From the NCBI RefSeq assembly GCF_901482695.1, contig NZ_LR590484.1:1550001-1614000 (forward strand): a stretch of 64,000 nucleotides of DNA. Direction: 5' to 3'. A model generated the notes under the pieces. The model had not been told where the DNA came from. It did no database searches and saw only the letters and a list, made by a program, of their open reading frames with translations. Made by a program: the position numbers and the translations under genes. Numbering within the stretch: the stretch's first letter is position 1; every line of letters starts with the position of its first letter. This stretch comes from Sphingobacterium thalpophilum. GTDB lineage: Bacteria > Bacteroidota > Bacteroidia > Sphingobacteriales > Sphingobacteriaceae. Below, piece after piece: positions 61,425 to 64,000 of this stretch.

Positions 61425-63569
61425 ATGATTATTAAAACCGTCGAACATATGTTTAGAAAACTCATATTTGCACTTTTTGTGGTATCCATTGTCTCCTGTG
61501 GCTCTAAGCCCCGGGTAGCGCTTCCGGATGATGGAGGGCTCAAACCGAGCACACAACACCAGATCATCGCCAAAGAAGTGACCGGATTACTGGAAAATGC
61601 CAGCTACAAAAAGGTCAAAATGAACGATTCGATATCTGGAATTATCTTCGATAATCTGATCAAGAGCCTAGATCAGGGTAAAAATTATCTGCTCCAATCC
61701 GATATCGATGACTTTCAGGCTTATAAACACAACCTTGCCCAGGACATGAGAGATGGCGACCTCTCGTCGGCATTTTATATTTTTAATACCTATTCGAAAC
61801 GCTACCTGGACCGGATGCAATATGCGCTTTCGGAAATCGACAAGAAACACGATTTCACCAAAGACGAATATTATCAGCCCAACCGTGAAAAATTAGCCTG
61901 GTTCAAAACGGCGGACGAGGCCAACGATCAATGGCGCAAACGCGTAAAATATGATCTGCTCAATCTCGAAACGGCCAGTGGCAAGTCGACCGACAGCGCA
62001 AAAACCAAACAGGTGGAAACGCTCAGGAAACGCTATGTCAACCTGATCTCCCAGGCCAAGAAAACGAATGCAAATGATGCTTTTCAGGTGGTGATGCAGG
62101 CACTGACGGATGCTGTCGACCCGCATACTTCTTACTTCAACCCTTCATTTGCGCAGGCATTCAACGAAGGCATGGCCAATACCTTTGAAGGGATCGGTGC
62201 CCGACTGATGATCGACAACGAAGCGGTGACCATCAATGAAATTATTCCCGGCGGGCCGATCTTTAAAGACAAGACCATCCAGGTCAACGATAAAATTATC
62301 GGCGTAGCACAGGGCAAGGACGGTGAATTTGAAGACATCATCGGCTGGAGACTGGATGCCGCCGTAGCGAAAATAAAAGGCCCTAAGGGTACTGTGGTAC
62401 GCCTCAAAATCATTCCGGCAGGCCAGCCGATGAATGCACATCCGCGCATCGTATCGCTGGTACGGGAAAAGATCGTCGTGGAGGAAGAGTCGGCGAAAAA
62501 GGAAATCATGAACGTCAAAGGTGCCGACGGCAAAATGTACAAGGTCGGGGTCATTAATATCCCGAAATTTTACATGGACTTTGATGCCTATAGAAGACGT
62601 GATCCCAACTATAAAAGCACCACCAGAGATGTGCGCATGATCCTTGATACGCTCAAACAGGCGAAAGTGGATGCCGTAATCATCGACCTGCGCTTCAATG
62701 GCGGAGGCTCGCTTCCGGAAGCCATCGACCTCACCGGTCTCTTTATCGACAAAGGTCCTGTGGTACAGGTACGGGATACCAAAAATAATATCGATGTGGA
62801 AGAGGATAAGAATCCGGGGGTATCCTGGGATGGCCCGCTGGGCGTGATCATCAACCGCTTCTCAGCTTCGGCTTCAGAGATCTTTGCCGGCGCCATTCAG
62901 GACTATGGCCGTGGTGTGATCCTGGGTTCACAAAGTTATGGCAAGGGTACCGTGCAGTCGGCAATAGACATGTCGCGCATCATCAGCCCCACAAGCCGCT
63001 TATTGCTGAAAGCATCGGGTGAGAAAGATCCGGATACTCCCGAAGGGGCTCCGCAATATGGACAGATCAACATCACCCTGGGCAAATTCTACCGGGTCAA
63101 CGGAAGCAGCACCCAGCATAAGGGTGTGACTCCGGACATCAGCTTCCCTTCGCAGTTCTCCGCAGAGAAATTCGGGGAAAGCTCCGAAAAATCAGCCCTG
63201 CCATGGGATCAGATCCAGTCGAGCAACTTCAAGAAAGTGGCCGACATGACCGGTGTGGACAAAAAGCTCGAAGCACTGCATGAAGCCCGCATCAAAAACT
63301 CACTCGAATACAAATACCTGAAAGAGGATATCGAAGAGGCTCAGAAGGATGAAGACACCAAATTCCCGCTGGAATTTAACAAATTCAAAAAAGAGAAAGA
63401 CGATAACCTGCGGAAAAACCGCGAGCGCATCAATGCGCTGCTGAAACTCCAGGGCAAACCAGCCTGGGAGGAAGGCAAACCGCAGCCGAAAATGGATCTT
63501 GACTTTGTAAAAGACGAAAGTGCCAAAGTGATGACCGATTACATCATCAACTTTGCGGGTAAAAAATAA
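61425..63569 (+). CDS. tail-specific C-terminal processing protease (Prc/CtpA-like)
   Basis: 714 residues from ATG 61425; ATG 61449 gives the tighter lipoprotein signal (MFRKLIFALFVVSIVSCGSK). N-terminal helical part, PDZ domain (FEGIGARLMIDNEAVTINEI; GGPIFKDKTIQVNDKIIGVAQG), S41 protease core with VIIDLRFNGGGSLPEAID, catalytic Ser in NRFSASASEIFAGAIQDYG and Lys in SQSYGKGTVQSAIDM, then a DUF3340-like C-terminal tail. It trims or degrades periplasmic proteins. Strong terminator follows. Confidence 0.95.
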   Translation: MIIKTVEHMFRKLIFALFVVSIVSCGSKPRVALPDDGGLKPSTQHQIIAKEVTGLLENASYKKVKMNDSISGIIFDNLIKSLDQGKNYLLQSDIDDFQAYKHNLAQDMRDGDLSSAFYIFNTYSKRYLDRMQYALSEIDKKHDFTKDEYYQPNREKLAWFKTADEANDQWRKRVKYDLLNLETASGKSTDSAKTKQVETLRKRYVNLISQAKKTNANDAFQVVMQALTDAVDPHTSYFNPSFAQAFNEGMANTFEGIGARLMIDNEAVTINEIIPGGPIFKDKTIQVNDKIIGVAQGKDGEFEDIIGWRLDAAVAKIKGPKGTVVRLKIIPAGQPMNAHPRIVSLVREKIVVEEESAKKEIMNVKGADGKMYKVGVINIPKFYMDFDAYRRRDPNYKSTTRDVRMILDTLKQAKVDAVIIDLRFNGGGSLPEAIDLTGLFIDKGPVVQVRDTKNNIDVEEDKNPGVSWDGPLGVIINRFSASASEIFAGAIQDYGRGVILGSQSYGKGTVQSAIDMSRIISPTSRLLLKASGEKDPDTPEGAPQYGQINITLGKFYRVNGSSTQHKGVTPDISFPSQFSAEKFGESSEKSALPWDQIQSSNFKKVADMTGVDKKLEALHEARIKNSLEYKYLKEDIEEAQKDEDTKFPLEFNKFKKEKDDNLRKNRERINALLKLQGKPAWEEGKPQPKMDLDFVKDESAKVMTDYIINFAGKK

Positions 63570-63588
63570 GGATGTCCAGCATCCTGCG

Positions 63589-63628
63589 GAAAGGCAATCG
63601 TAACAACGGTTGCCTTTCTTTTTTTGCC
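63589..63628 (+). terminator. intrinsic terminator
   Basis: Stem GAAAGGCAA / TTGCCTTTC with a 12-nt loop that can pair further (TCG/CGG), followed by T8. Confidence 0.9.
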
Positions 63629-63766
63629 GCCCCCCTACCTCGTGCGCCGTTGCCTGATCAAGGTTTTTGGTGATCTTCATCACTATGCGCTACATTTCAC
63701 ATTAAATTCATCTTTTGTTCGTAACTTATCGTAAGATTAATTGTTTTACTAAAAAACGATACGATT

Positions 63767-64000
63767 ATGAAACGCATTCTCCTTTTAACTGACTTTTCTG
63801 AAAATGCCCTGCTGGCGGCAAAGCAAGTGGCTCTATGCACGGAGGCATGGCACACCGAAGCTGTGCTCGTATACCACACTTACAACAGCGTAACCATCGT
63901 GAACAACGAACCGATCGTCGTGGTCAATGACGAAGTAAAAGCGGCTAAAGAAAAGGAACTGCAGGAATGGATGGAGCAGATAAAGCCGCTCTTTCCTGCG
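63767..64000 (+). CDS. universal stress protein (UspA-like), start only
   Basis: The frame from ATG 63767 runs open to the window end (78 codons). MKRILLLTDFSENALLAAKQVA is the usual UspA start and ALCTEAWHTEAVLVYH the first strand-helix unit. Relatives in this phylum have one or two Usp domains of about 280 residues; only the first part is here. It likely binds ATP or acts in stress adaptation. Confidence 0.85.
   Translation, partial: MKRILLLTDFSENALLAAKQVALCTEAWHTEAVLVYHTYNSVTIVNNEPIVVVNDEVKAAKEKELQEWMEQIKPLFPA

Overview
The window reads as chromosomal DNA of a Sphingobacteriaceae bacterium (phylum Bacteroidota), most likely Sphingobacterium or a close relative. The reasons are three: two SusC/SusD transport pairs, GldK/GldN-type proteins, and promoters of the Bacteroidota type (TTTG or TTG, 17-20 nt, TAnnTTTG) in front of many genes. 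Species cannot be fixed from the sequence alone. I see no rRNA, tRNA or CRISPR array.

Layout. (1) 1-9.5 kb: a membrane-anchored LytTR regulator, a Crp-like regulator and small proteins, including a 74-residue two-cysteine peptide. The peptide converges on a tlpA-susD-susC operon read leftward. (2) 9.5-15.7 kb: an accessory patch. It holds a likely small RNA with its own promoter, a possible 36-aa peptide, an AbiF/Abi_2-type abortive-infection gene behind a probable small RNA, and a broken duplicate of the neighbouring gene. It also holds an XRE repressor, a truncated Rpn/PDDEXK nuclease, a deleted IS4-type transposase and a histidine-kinase remnant. (3) 15.7-22.4 kb: a rightward susC-susD-DUF4397-phosphodiester glycosidase operon with a clear promoter and terminator. 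(4) 22.4-25.1 kb: a small membrane protein, a small secreted protein and two tandem PAS-LuxR regulators. Two near-identical palindromes lie exactly 19 nt upstream of two -7 boxes. (5) 25.4-28.5 kb: a leftward beta-barrel/gldK/gldN cluster without gldL or gldM. (6) 28.6-55 kb: a very large leftward exopolysaccharide locus. (7) 55-64 kb: housekeeping and envelope genes (exonuclease, HprK-like kinase, two S41 proteases, RarA, a TPR protein, the start of a universal stress protein).

The exopolysaccharide locus is a nearly complete Wzx/Wzy pathway. A wHTH regulator gene with a strong promoter stands first, followed by UDP-glucose dehydrogenase, a uronate epimerase, rmlB-C-D-A for dTDP-rhamnose, flippase, polymerase, four glycosyltransferase-type genes, and a WbpV/WbpM/WecA-like set that makes and loads an N-acetylated 6-deoxy amino sugar on the lipid carrier. 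wza and wzc, with their own promoter, end the locus. A mannose-1-phosphate guanylyltransferase and two paralogous HxGH nucleotidyltransferases sit just upstream of the main operon. Genes from about 35.4 to 45.5 kb are visibly more AT-rich than their neighbours, which fits an exchangeable serotype-like core.

The most interesting signals are the AbiF-type toxin gene with its upstream promoter, hairpin RNA and terminator-like U-run; the paired palindromic operators with identical promoter spacing; the unassigned structured RNA at about 10.2 kb; and a small lipoprotein translationally coupled to an HprK-like kinase.
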